From assembly GCF_001659605.2 (NCBI RefSeq), contig NC_035168.2:7248058-7312057 (forward strand): DNA of 64,000 nucleotides. The letters run 5' to 3'. This DNA is from Manihot esculenta (taxonomy: Eukaryota > Streptophyta > Magnoliopsida > Malpighiales > Euphorbiaceae). The position numbers and the translations under genes are program-made. Under the pieces are notes generated by a model that saw nothing but the letters and a program-made list of their open reading frames with translations, was not told where the DNA came from and searched no databases. Below are positions 1 through 12,800 of the stretch, one piece after another (positions within the stretch are counted from its first letter, which is position 1; every line of letters begins with the position of its first letter).

Positions 1-966
1 AGTGGTGAGTCTCATGCCATAGGACATGTGATGTCTAGGCAGATATGTGGGCGCTTATAGTGATGAATGGATAAACTAGTGGCATTAAATAAAGAATATA
101 CAGAGTTTATTCTTGTCAATGTTCATTCATTTAGTTCATACTGGTACACATGGTCCTTTGACTTGAGACTATACTTATCTCATGTGTAAGTGATTTGAAT
201 TTGATATCGCTTATATACTTGTACAATGTATGGGTATATATGCAAGTATTGGCTTAAATTAGTTGTACATAAAGGTAAGAGATCAGTCAAGATAAAATTC
301 TTTACTCTGGATAAACATGTGAAATCCTATGACTAAGTTAATTATTTTTTATAACAAGTCAAGATAGGTAATTTAATTGATTAAAGGTTATTAAAATAAT
401 TAAATATAATCTATTGCCTATTAGCTTTTGGTAGTCATTTCATTCTCAAGGAGTTGAGAATATGATGATGAAATATATTTATACAAAATGCTATAAAATA
501 TTCATAATCATGCAATGTCTCATTAGAAATGATTCATCTAGAGTAGACTGTCACCTCTATCTACCTCTACTGATCAATATAGTGATATTAATGATAGTAG
601 AGTGGTGAGTCTCATGCCATAGAACATGTGATGTTTAGGTAGATATGTGGGCGCTCATAGTGATAAATGGACTGAACTAGTGGCATTAGATAAAGAACAT
701 ACAGAGTTTATTCTTGTCAATATTCATTCATCTAGTTTATAATAATACATATAGTCTTTAAACTTGATACTACACTTGTCTTATGTGCAAGTGATTTGAA
801 TTTGATACCGCTCATATACTTGTACAATATATGGGTATATAGCGAGTATTGGCTTAAATTAGTTGTACATGGAGGTAAGAGATCAGTCAAGATAGAATTC
901 GTTACTCCATATAAACGGGTGAAATCCTATGACTGAGTTAATTATTCTTGATAACAAGTCAAGAAT
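1..966. repeat. Diverged direct repeat, 600-bp period
   Basis: Positions 1-364 recur at 601-966. Both start with AGTGGTGAGTCTCATGCCAT and share most bases through 'gagatcagtcaagata' and 'cctatgact', with identity judged by eye at roughly 85-90%. The spacer (365-600) is not repeated within the window. Most simply this is an internal duplication inside the LTR; overlap of two LTR copies is the alternative. The left copy may begin before the window. Confidence 0.85.
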
Positions 967-2112
967 TTTAGTGCATGATAATTTATGATCATGAATATGA
1001 TTGAAAGAAAGTTTATGGTCATAGTTTTGATTGAATTGAATAATGCATTCATTATTAATTGAGTAGCCATGATGTATTATGCTAAATACTAACCATGATT
1101 TATGAGAATTGAAAATGCATGGGATGTCATTCGAGGTATGCGAAAAGGTCATTTCCATTTACCTTGTAAATTGACTATGAACTTGAAAAGTTACATACAT
1201 AAGGATCAATCTTGGTAAGATTAATTAATTAATTAATTAGATGTGTTTAATTAATAAATTTAGTTAGCAACATAAGTTGCAAGTCCCTAGCATGATTTAA
1301 ACTAAATTCAATTATGATGAGTTAAAATTAAATTAATGGAGAAAATTAATTTATGTGATGAATTCTATCCATGTAGGAGATAGATTTTAAACAAGAAAAA
1401 TAAATTTATAAGATGAATTTTATTCATATAGGACATAGATCTTAAAGAAGAAAATTAATTCATACGATAAATTAAAGTCATATAAGACTTAGCTTAGAAG
1501 AAGATAAAATATTTTATTGGGTCATATTTGATATGAACTTGATTTATATGATATGGATCTTAAATATATGTTGATGAATTAAAAGATTAAATTTTATTCA
1601 CTTAATGGGCTTAAGGTCAAATATTGGTCTAGTCCAGAATTAAGTAATATGATTAATTAATAAAAGAATAATTAATTAAATTAATATAATTAATATAGAT
1701 TTAATAATATATATGTGTATGACTCATGTAGACATTATTCTTAAAACTATAGAATTAATATATGGGCCAAACTCTCGTTCCATGTGGGCTTGAGTCATTT
1801 AATAGTTAAATCTCATATTGAATCTAAGACCAAATGTTGGTCAAGCCTAATAAATTATTAATAGTGATTAATGAGTTTAGTTAATTAAATTAATAGAAAT
1901 TAATTTAATTAATTATAATTATGAGATTGATAAATTAAGATTAAGTGATTAATTGAGTATTTAAATTAATAGAGATTTATTTAATTAATTAAATTAAAGA
2001 ATTAATACATGTATATGGTATAGGAAAAATTCTCTCTAACCTAAAATAATATTACACATGGTTTAAAAATTAAATATCTAACCACTACCCATCCACCCCA
2101 ACTCTATAACTC

Positions 2113-2120
2113 TATATAAA
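2113..2120 (+). promoter_or_regulatory. TATA box of the copia-type LTR
   Basis: TATATAAA is followed by AGAGAGGGAG and a CT-rich stretch (2160-2215), as expected for the U3/R boundary of a plant LTR. No transcript evidence is available. Confidence 0.4.
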
Positions 2121-3469
2121 AGAGAGGGAGTTGAGGGATGGAATGCATTAGCTTCATTTTGTTCCACCAAAATTTGAGAGCTCACTCCCTCTCATTTCTT
2201 CCTCTTTCTTTATCTTGTTCTTTGTACATTTTTACATTATTGCGAGAGTTAATTGTTAACTCTTCAATTCATTCTACTTAACTTGTGAGAAAAATCTTAG
2301 TCTCTTATTTTTGACAATTTAAGAGAAATTTGAAGACGAAATATTTCAATCGTGGGTGGTGGATTTTGTCAATATTGATTTGTGTTAATGGATCATAGGA
2401 TATGCATTTGGAGGCCTAAATTCTATCAAGTAAAGATTGAATCAACACTACGAGAAGTAGGATTCTAAATTTTCTTTAGGATAATATATATTTTTTCTCC
2501 ATATTGGCTAATTGGTTAATTTTTTTACATAAATATTATATTATAGTTTTTATATTGATAATTGATTTAATTTAATAAAATTAGAGTATTGAGCATGAAA
2601 TTATAATAATTAAGAAAAATTTTAAAGTTTCGTGATTTTACCCAAATCTACTTTTATTTCCATTATGGACGTTGAGCAAAGTAATAAAAAACTTTCACTC
2701 TTAGTCCACTTTCCATGCAAATGACATGGAAGGCTTCCACCTATCCTTTATGTAAGATGATACTATTTGCATGATAGAATTACTTTCATCTTTAGTGGCT
2801 CCAATTTTTGAACATATCGCAGTCTCGAATCATAATTCTTTGGCAACTTGCACACTCACTATTTTGATTTTCTAGTTCATATGGCTGATAATTTGTTTAA
2901 TCTAAATATCATTATAGTGGGTTTGACTCCTTAGATTGAAGATGTAATACATATTACAACAGCTTCTATTTAATTTCGATTCCATCATAATAGTATTTGT
3001 CCAGATGACTCAACTATTAACCATAGTATTATTTCTTAGAGTGTTTCTATCGCTAAGATATTGGAGGTGCATTTTCCAATTCGATAACACATTTGAAAAT
3101 ATAGAGCATAAGAAGCTACTGGGGTACGTCTAGGGATATCAGGCATATAATTTACTAATACATTAGTTATAACAGTGGATGTAGTCCATTTGAGGCAAAA
3201 ATAGCTGGCTAGAAGCCACCGAAGATCAAATTACTTCTTTAGTGTGAAACTGTTAGGAAATTAGATGCCTCATAGCAGTAAAGCTCTTAAAAAGGTGTTG
3301 TGTAAATATAAAACATCCATAGTTTTCCTTACATACATAAAACAACATTGTAAATAAATAAAACAGGTACAATATTGTGGTTATCCCTTTTCTGTTTTTG
3401 TGGAATAGATGGGACGCACCAGGGTCTATCTTTATGGTGAAATGACTCCGTTTTGTTAGAACCACTTCT

Positions 3470-6400
3470 TTTGATCTAACATTTTGTAGATTGTTTTGTA
3501 CAAAATGATAATACAACTACAAAATGGCATATAACTTTTGTGTATAGTTTTTCTACTCTAGATAATAGAGCTCTTTTGGGGATGATTTAGAATGCCTTCA
3601 CCTTTCACGAGAAATACCATGATGTTATATAGGTGATTTTAATGCTATCAGAGATCAAGATGATAAGATGGGTGGATGTGCGATACGTTGTTCTTAGGTG
3701 GTGGGTTTTAATGAGTTTATTTAGTCATGTGCCTTAATGGAGTTAGCTTTGAAGGGTCACCCTTTTACCTAGTTCAATAAAAGATTTGGGTCTAATGCAA
3801 TTCAAGAACACATAGATCATGCTTTAGTATCATTGGAATGGCAGGAATGTTTTCTTAAGGCACAATTTATTTATGATGCATTGCGATAATTCAATCAACA
3901 GCCTTTGAGTTTACTGTTAGACTGTGGTCTAGTAAGTGTAAGTTTTTTATTCGATTTGAAAACAAATGGTTACTACACCCTCAAACTGCTAATGTTATAT
4001 AGAGGGCGTGGAGTCTTCCTACTAAGAGTTTAACTATATTTTCCTTTATGTAAAAATTACAAGCCTATCGATCTTAACTTAATATCTAGCATCAGTCTGT
4101 TTAGAGGAGATTTTGAAAAGTTGCACCATCTTTATTATCAACTAGAGGAATTGTGTATTAAATATTTTGAGCCTATGAATACGAATCTAGAAGCCTGGTT
4201 GGTAACTCAATTTCATGATTTATGGTAGAGAGATGAATTGCACTGAAAAACAACGCTCTTAAGTGCAATGGCTCTAGGAAGAAAATCATAATATAAGATA
4301 TTTTTAAATATTTCTACTATTCAACGAAGGTAACGAAATCACATTACATGGATCCATTAAATTCAAGTAATTACATGGATAATGATGGTGATATCGAGCT
4401 TATGGTTCGCTCATACTTTTATAAATTTTAACATGTTAGCCCAATACAAGGTTGTGATTCAATGTTAGATGTCATATGTTGTCCCAACACATTTCTGTGC
4501 TTATTTTAATGTAGTACTACTAGCACCTTTGTCTAATGATGATGTTAAGATTTTTGTGTTTTAGTTAGGAGGTAACAAAGACCTTAGTCTATATGATTTT
4601 TCAAATTTATTTTATTAGTATAATTGGGAGATAGTGGACCCATCTTTTTGTTAGGTTATTTGTTGATTCTATGACAATGACTACTTGCTATAAAGTTGAA
4701 TATAACTAGTATTATGTTTATTCTAAAGAGTCATAACCCTGTTGAGATTCACTAGTATTGCCTTATTAGTCTATGCAACTTTGTCTTCAAAGTTACCTTT
4801 TAAGACTCTAGTGAATTGATGAAACTATGAATGCATTCTCTTATACCTAAGGATCAGAATCATTTTATTCCAAATATGGCGATTCAAGATAACATAGTTA
4901 TTTATTACTCATGAAGTTTTTTATTATCTGAAAACTACTAAGAGTCGTAAGCATATTATAGCCTTGAAATTAGACATACATAAAGCTTATGATTAGGTTG
5001 AATGAGATTTTCCTTATAGAATATTACTACAAATGGGATTTGCGATAAAATGGGTACCCTAATTATGCATTGTGTCACATATTCAGTCAGTCAGCTCTTA
5101 TTAATGGGGAGTTAATTGTTTCTTTTCTATGTGTCAAAAAAAAAAAAAAACACAAACAGGAAGACTCCTTGTCTCTATATCATCTTTTATTTGTGTCTCA
5201 AGCATTTTATTATCTACTCTCAGTTGCTTATGACAGGGATTTTATCGAAGGGCTAAAGATTTCGCATTCTGCTCTAACTCTTACTAATATTCTATTTGCA
5301 GATGATTTTTTTTATTAGTACGAGCAGCAATGGAGGAAGTGGATTTAAGGGTAGGTCTTGGTGGAGAAGGTATATATACCTTTCCATACTTTGTATTTAG
5401 TGTACTTCACCTAATTTTCTCTGGAATATTGGGCTTTAGCTATATTTATCATACACTTATGGGTAATATTTCCTCCAATCCTATACTAGAGCTACTAATC
5501 GATTGATCAAATTACCACAAGTCACACATTCTCTTTAGTAAATACACTCCCCCTTCTCTCAAGCAATAAATCTTGTGTAAATCTCATATATGAGAATTGC
5601 AAGCTTTTGATCACTATTTGGGTCTTTCAGTGTTGTTAAAAATATTAAAACAACAAGCCTTGCAAATCGTAGAGGACAATATATGGTCAAAGATTCCGTT
5701 TTGATTCAATTAGTTTTTTTGAATATCCCTATGTATTTTAAAGCCATTTTTTGATATTCCAAATAATTCTCAACTAAATTAAATAGTATGCTATTTAATT
5801 TTTTTATGGGATGGTAACGAGACACATAGACAATTGTGGTGGATTAGCAGGCAATGATATTATCAATCAAAATTTTAGAGAGGCCTCAATTTTAATGATT
5901 TTGAAACTTTTAAATTTACCTGTTGGTAAAGCAGTATTACCTGCTAGTATAAGATTAATCTAGTATATACGTAAGGAATTTAAAAGGTCGACTTTCCACG
6001 GGTCTTCTTTTGGAAAACAACATATATGCAGCACAACTCTTAGATTTGGCAGAACCTATTAACATGTATAAATATTTTTAACTTGGGAGTTCGTATGAAT
6101 ATTAGAGATGGAAGAAGCACCCTTATTTGTTTGATCCTTGTGTCCCTCACACTATAACTAGTTCCAACTATTAAGTTTGTGAATTGGACATCCCATTGAA
6201 ACTTTGTTGCAACATTAATATATTCATAATATTTTGGATATCCCATTGAAACTTTGTTGCAATATTAATGTATTCATAATATTTTAGACTAGAAGCAACA
6301 ATTGTATTTTGATTCTTTTCTCAACAATAGGCTTAAATTATAGTATCTATCCTAGTAGCTCCTTTAGGAATATTACATTCTTTAGTATGGCATTATGAGA

Positions 6401-7330
6401 AAAATGGATACTATAGTTTGTGATCAGGTTATAAATTATTGGTGAGTCAAAAGCTTGGTCAAGGGCCCCATACTCGATCTTTCTCTTCTGCTAATATCCC
6501 CCTAAATGCTTGGAAGGATATATGGTTTCTTCAGGTTCCCTCTAAGTTAAAGTTTTTTTTTTTTGTTTTAGTGTAGAATACTTTATAATGCACTTCCGAT
6601 CTATGCTAATTTATATGTGATGATTGCTCATTCTCTTTGTATTATTTGTAAGTTGCAACATGAAATAATAGAGAATTTTTCTTTTGGCGTCACCATGCTT
6701 AGGAAACATGGCTTTATAGGACTTTGTGAGTATAAACTTGACTCTTGAATTTCTTAGTTTTTCAAAATGGTGGGAGATATTTGGACACAGCTTTATCGAA
6801 ATCAGACGGTCTTCTACTCCTCTAGTTACTCACACCTTTTGGCATATATGGAAGAAACATAATAGAAGAATTTTTTAATTCGATAGAACTAGACCCTCTT
6901 ATGACTTCTTGATACATTAATTTGTATCTTTATCAGCTTCATGCAAGAAGCTGCTTTTTTGTTGAGTCTTCTCACCCTCATCACCGAATGCCCTAACCTA
7001 AGGTATATTAGTAGCTTCCACCACTTGGTGTTATCAAGATAAACTGCAATTAGGTTTGGAAATATCATTTTTCACCGGCTGGTATTGTTGTAGTGGCTAC
7101 GAATCACAAGGATTCCTTATTAATTGGAATTGCAAAGAAAATGTAGTAGTTATCATCATGGGCAGGGAAGCTCGAGTGTTGGATGTTAGGGGTCAAGTTG
7201 GCACTTGATGAAAGCTATCAATCCATTGAATGTGAGATAAATTCTACTATTTTGTATTAAGTCCTTCGGTGAACACATCTTTATCCTCCTTGGGATACTC
7301 AAGCTATAATTTCAGTATTTTGGAAGTACG
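3470..7330 (+). pseudogene. Decayed L1-like LINE (endonuclease-RT-RNaseH)
   Basis: A non-LTR retrotransposon relic readable only in fragments. Endonuclease: 3620-3890 translates to GDFNAI, then RFGSNAIQEHIDHALVS and a tryptophan, the usual end of the plant L1 endonuclease domain. Reverse transcriptase: ALKLDIHKAYD at about 4957-4992 and LTNILFADD at about 5278-5304, which contains the catalytic F-A-D-D. The C-terminal region (5690-6600) includes the stretch before GLGF-type repeats, and an RNase H-like tail lies at about 7060-7330 (IVVVATNHKDSLLIGIAKK). Many stops and frameshifts interrupt it, so it is dead. The start is approximate. It belongs to the same family as the LINE pieces at 37930-38769 and 63214-63830. 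Confidence 0.8.
6186..6285. repeat. 50-bp tandem duplication inside the LINE relic
   Basis: 6186-6235 and 6236-6285 match at all but about three positions. Both contain 'cccattgaaactttgttgc'. It is a local duplication that arose after the LINE decayed, since it breaks the reading frame. Confidence 0.9.
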
Positions 7331-9760
7331 TTCTCAAATACTACAAGTGATATGAAACTCCATATTAATAATGCAATCTAAAATTTCAATACGCAATAAT
7401 ATCAAGACACATGCCAATATTAATTCCTTAAAGTTCTACTATACTATTGAATAATGAATAAATAAGAAAGTAAATAATCGAACAAGAAAATAAGAATTGA
7501 ATCGCTACAAAATTACTAATCTCGATAAAATGTCAATTATTAATACAACATAAAATTAAATAAAATTCTCACCAAAATTTTATTAATCCAGAAAAATAAT
7601 ATTATTCACAATCATCTTAAATCATGGCTGCCACTTACAAGTGATTTTATAACTTTTAAACTCTAATTCTAGTGTAGGAAGTTTAATTCCAATGTAGGAA
7701 TAATATCTAGTCATACAGTTAAAAAAAAATTTTCCTAAATTATTTTAAAGAAATATCTTTCTTAACGAGACTGTACAAATTTGCTTCTTAAAATGGATAA
7801 AAATAATTTAAAATAAATTCAATAAAATACTAAAATAATAAAATAATAAAATAGTCTTAAGTGTAATTTAGACCTAACATACTATGTGGCCACAAGTGAA
7901 CTGCAACTAGTCTATATAACTTTTGTTTTTCAACTCCATTACTCCTTTGCTTTAATCATGTTTACGAACACTTTATCTCGTGGATTTTCATATATTGTTA
8001 ACTTAAACTTTTCCTCGTATGCATTTATTCTTTCGCATGCATTTATTCTTTCGCGAACAACTTGTTATGCTAAGTGTTAAAGCCATGCTTTTATTTTTTT
8101 TATACGTGACCTTGTTGTTAACTCAAGAGATAATGTGATATTTACGTCTATTCTATTACTTGCATGTTTATCTCCCGTGTTCACACCAGCAAATTTCTTT
8201 CAACTGTATTCTTCACAGAGTTAATTTGTATATAAATACAAAGGCAAAACTCTGCCTTCAAGGAAATCTACCCGCTAATTTCGTGCTCTTACTATGCGGA
8301 AGAGGTAGTAGTCTCTCTATTTTGACAAATATCTTTTTTTTTTTTTTTTTTTTGCAGGTTGCAGCTATGTAATACAATATTGGATTGCATGAGAAATCAT
8401 AAAATTAAATTTCATAAAATATACAATTCAGTCATTAATTTCGATAAGATACATGCTTTAATTTTATTAATTATTTTAATTTTAAATAAATAATTTTTTA
8501 TTCTCCATTTAAAATTAAAAATTTCATAAAAATCTAATTCAATTAATTTCTTTCTTTTCTAACAATTTATTTAAACTCAATTATCTTTGAATTCAAAAAT
8601 TCTTTTATTTAAAAAAAAATTAAAATCATGCATTATTTTATAAAAATTTATTTAATTTTTTTTTACAAATTAAATCATACCAAATAAATGGTTAATCTTA
8701 CACCCATTTCAAAATTTTAATAATTCAAGAAAAGTTAGAGAATTAAATATTTATTATTTTAGTGAAAAAGTTAAAATATAGTAGGATAAAGGAAATTTTA
8801 AGAACCATTTAATTTTTCTTTTCAAATAATGAATATGTTTCAATAACTTATCTTAAAAACATATATATTCTTAATGAAAATTTATTTTATTCATAAAAAT
8901 TAAGAATTGAATCTTCAACTTTACTATTTGAATCATTTATCCCTAACACATTAATATTTTTAATATTTGAGATATTTGCCATTTCAAAAAAAAATATTTG
9001 AGATATTTGAAAACATTAATTAATAAAAAATCAAATAATTGTTTAAAAGAATGTTTGTCTTTTGAAAAAAATATTTTGAAAATTTTATTAATACTACTAA
9101 ATTTATTAATATTTTTATTTTTTGACATGGCAATTGTATTCTGAAAAATAAATTATTTTTAAAAAATACATTTTATAGAAAACCCTTTTCACAAAATATT
9201 TTTCAAGGAAAATATGTAGCCTAAGAAATAAATGCTATTTTGCCTAAATCAAAATATTTAAATACAAAAATATCATAGAAAGTTATATTTATTTGTTTTG
9301 GTTTCTTGAGGAGTTATGACGGAGATTCAAATATTATAGAAACTACTTATTATAAATACACAGAGATGGAATTGTTTGATAAGATCATGAAAGAGAAAGA
9401 AAGATGAAAAAGAGAAAGAAAAAATCCACTTCAGTTAAAAGCTGTTTGTTAAACCTAAATACATATTTTGATCTACCTCATCTGTACAATCCTATAATTC
9501 CAGTGGCACCATTCATATAGGTAAGAACAGGGAGGAACAACATATTTGACATGAAATCATGTCAAGATGGTTCCATTTAACATAGCATAGGCATGCACAC
9601 CTGCTAAATTTTTAACTTGCAGCACTCTTCATATTGATCAACAGAACACTTGCCTGTTTTGAGTAAAACTGGGCATGCCATTGGTTCCCCTTGAATTGTT
9701 TCGGGTCGATGAGAGCGAAATCAGTGGGAAAAAAAAAAAGACTGAAAATATTCTGTATTT
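7331..9760. other. AT-rich spacer between LINE relic and CRK gene
   Basis: No coding potential that I can support. It contains long A/T runs, an 18-bp tandem duplication (8019-8054), and a T-rich run ending in GCAG at 8334-8357 that looks like a splice acceptor but has no recognisable exon after it. The part nearest 9761 should contain the 3' UTR of the minus-strand kinase gene; I could not place its poly(A) site with confidence. Confidence 0.6.
8019..8054. repeat. 18-bp perfect tandem duplication
   Basis: ATGCATTTATTCTTTCGC occurs twice back to back at 8019-8036 and 8037-8054. Confidence 0.95.
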
Positions 9761-9898
9761 TTAAGCCTTCTGAAATGTGCGCGAAGAAACCCCATGAAGA
9801 AGCCTGACAAACCCCAAGAAACTTAGCTTGCCATCTGCATGTCTTATCCAGTCTTGCAGAACCACATGAACTGGTACTGATGGGCCAAGACCAAGCTC
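9761..9898 (-). CDS. CRK: CRK exon 11 and stop
   Basis: Encodes [20 protein letters not shown] through [13 protein letters not shown] and the TAA stop at 9763-9761. The acceptor is TTTACAG. Confidence 0.95.
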   Translation of the reverse strand, partial: ELGLGPSVPVHVVLQDWIRHADGKLSFLGFVRLLHGVSSRTFQKA

Positions 9899-12800
9899 CT
9901 GTAAATACAAAAGCAAAGAAAATTTACTTGGATAGAAAACTGAAAGATCACCAAATTCACAAGGAATCTTTTTCCAGTCTTGGTTCACTAGCAGGGCTAT
10001 AAATTTCTAAGTTGTCAAGAGTCCTTTCTTTATCATCCTTGTTTACAAGGATGAAGTGCAACTAAGAGATATAATAAAAAGTGTTCTCCTTCTCCAACAA
10101 ATAAAAGTTAACTAAAAGTTGTCAAGATTCTAGAGCCATTTCTGATTTTTCTGAGGTGCTCTACACCAATTTCCAACTCTGCATTGCAGAACTTCCTGGC
10201 ACTTAATCATTTGCCCATGCATGTAGAAATTTTAGGAGAACGTAAGCACAAGTATATTGGGGGGAGAGAGAGAGATCATACTGAAGCAAGTTCCTCTATC
10301 ATAATAGGTCTATTGCCATCCTTCTCAAAAAACTCATAGGCACGCCTTGCATGTTGCTCCCAACAATCCATGGCTTCTAGTTGATGAACACTAATGGCAG
10401 CAGCACAGAATTCTTCAAAATCCAATTTTCTGTATTGAAGAGAACTAACCTGAAATGGACATAGACAATTAGACTCCACAAGGGAAGAATAAAAGAATCT
10501 TCTCAACATTAACTTTGATAGAAGGGTCAAACAGTTAAACCAAAAATTACAAATAATAAATTTATATATATATAAATTTTGATTCAGTACCATGCTAACA
10601 TAATCAAGGACCCTTGAATCCTTCACTGCATCTGTGGAATTCTTTATTACAGCCTGTTAATTCCAACATCGTTCAGAATGACATAAGAAAAATGCCCCAA
10701 AATACATGCCCAAAAAAATAAAAAGATAAAGAGCTCACCAACTTAAAGTTTGACATAGATATGAATCCATTTTTGCTTGGCCCCAACAGTGTAAATTGTT
10801 CCCGAAGGTATGCTAGCTGAGCTACAGTCAATGTCTTCGCCAGAGCCTGTCATAGTAACCACGCATGCTTAGTGTAGTCAATTTCAGAGAAAGATCAGAG
10901 ATTTACATTGATGACATCACATCAAATATGCAGAAGTATTTTTCTACTCAATAGGTTGGCAATAAATTAATATGATGTAAGCAAACTTCACTTGATTTCA
11001 CTCATTGCTTAGAGGGTATTTGTAGAATGGTCAAAATCCACTGGCTGGAAATGGATGCATCTGGATCACCTACAGATCCTTAATAGTCTATGTACGAATA
11101 TAAATCCATTTGAAACGATCCATTTTTCAAGAAAAGAATTTAAAAGAATTCTTATAAAATCATGCATAGTTTCAATCTCTTTTAAAATGATTTTTTTTTC
11201 AGTTAAAAGGAATTGAATTCCTGTTGCAAACACGGTTTGCGACATTTAATGGAAAAGAAATTAATTGAATTGAATTATTGCAAAATTCTTAATTCCAAAC
11301 AGGGGGTTGATGTCAAGAATAATTTAAAAAGTTAGTGTATCAGCAAGTCCATCTTTACATTAGTTCCCAAAATAAGCCAGCACTTCAGAAGATTAATCAC
11401 TCTTTTCTTCAGAAGATCTTTTACATTAATTGGTCATTATACTATGACTTACCCCCAGTGCAGATTTCCTCAGAGAAGATGAGCAGATATAAACCTTTAC
11501 AAGCTTGTATACAATCATATCCAATGGGATCTTTATCTCATGATGATTGGCTAACCAAGGATGACCTAACACACAAAAATTCAGGCAAAAAAATTAGAAT
11601 CTTAAAATATTGTTGAACTTGATGTACTGTGTAGCCATATAGTTGGTGATAAAATCAGCATTTTAGAAAAAAAAAAAAAAGAAAAAACACACACACACAC
11701 ACACCAGAGAGAGAGAGAGAGAGAGAGACTTCAGCTACATACTTAGGGCCTGAGCAGCAGTCAGTCTCTTACGATAGTCCTTGTTCAACAACCTCTTCAC
11801 AAAATCTATTGCTTCAGGGGATAAAGAAGTCCAAGGAGCATCATCAAAAATTGGATCTGCTTTAAGGACAGCTCGAAAGATGCCAGATTCTGTCCGTGCC
11901 CAAAAGGGCCGGCTGCCACATAGAAGAATATAAGCAATTACACCAATACTCCACATGTCAGCTTCAGTCCCATATGATCGATGTAGAACTTCAGGAGCTA
12001 CATAATATGCACTTCCTACAATGTCATTCAACCTTTCATCTGCAGATGACTATAATAATCAATCTCCAATCCATTTTGAAACCAAACAGGTGAGTACGAG
12101 AGACAAAGGGAGGACCTAAGACAGCATTTCTAACCTGGCTTTACATAGTCAGACAGCCCAAAATCAATGGCCTTCAATGGAGAATTCTCCTCCTTGGTAG
12201 CGAACAAAAAATTCTGATACCAAACATAGCAAATAAAAATTAGAAAAACCAGAAATAAGCCACATTATCAGAGAAATATAATTGGGTTAAATAGTTAGGA
12301 AAAAACTTTTGATCTATTCACAAATTTGAATACACAAGCTACAGTCTAGCTCTTGATCCAGAAAAGTAAAAAGGGAGAACCACAATTCAAAGCAAGCTTG
12401 CTCTATCACCTTTTTTTTATAAACTGAGCAAGTAACGAAACGAAATACTACTAAGGATTGAGGTGAGGTAGACAAGTAGCATCTAATCTAAGGCATGCAT
12501 AACCATGGTAAGAAAGGGAGATTTCTTATTTCAGCAACATAGTTGTGTTAGGTCTAATAAACAAGATGCGAAAAGTCAAAAGTCGAAACATCTCGGTGGG
12601 ATAATGGGCCATACTATCACCAAAACTCCAATCAGATGGGAAACCTTACCAATTGTATTCAAAATTGTGAAAAATCACAAAAAACAAAATAATTCTCCAA
12701 TTCCCTACCCCAACCTGTTTTTTGTGAATTATCCTCCTGGCAAATATAATCATAAAAGTCTCCCCATCTTATACATCCTTATAGTATTGAATTTGTGAGT

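Larger units (their letters stand above)
1..2640 (+). mobile_element. Ty1/copia-type LTR fragment (5' end outside window)
   Basis: Non-coding, AT-rich DNA with the texture of a long copia LTR: a duplicated upstream block (1-966), runs of AATTAATT, a TATATAAA box at 2113-2120, then a pyrimidine-rich leader-like stretch. It resembles the LTRs of the copia element at 18287-26605 in layout but not closely in sequence. I found no primer-binding site or internal domain attached to it, so it may be a solo or truncated LTR. The right boundary is approximate. No open reading frame here looks real. Confidence 0.45.

Noticed and set aside
8334..8357. Long T-run followed by GCAG resembling a splice acceptor
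   Set aside because: The sequence after it meets a stop within a few codons and no donor or partner exon was found.
11896..12093. Plus-strand frames within CRK introns and exons (also 11335-11616, 12505-12798)
   Set aside because: They overlap kinase exons antisense or are intronic; no coding features.
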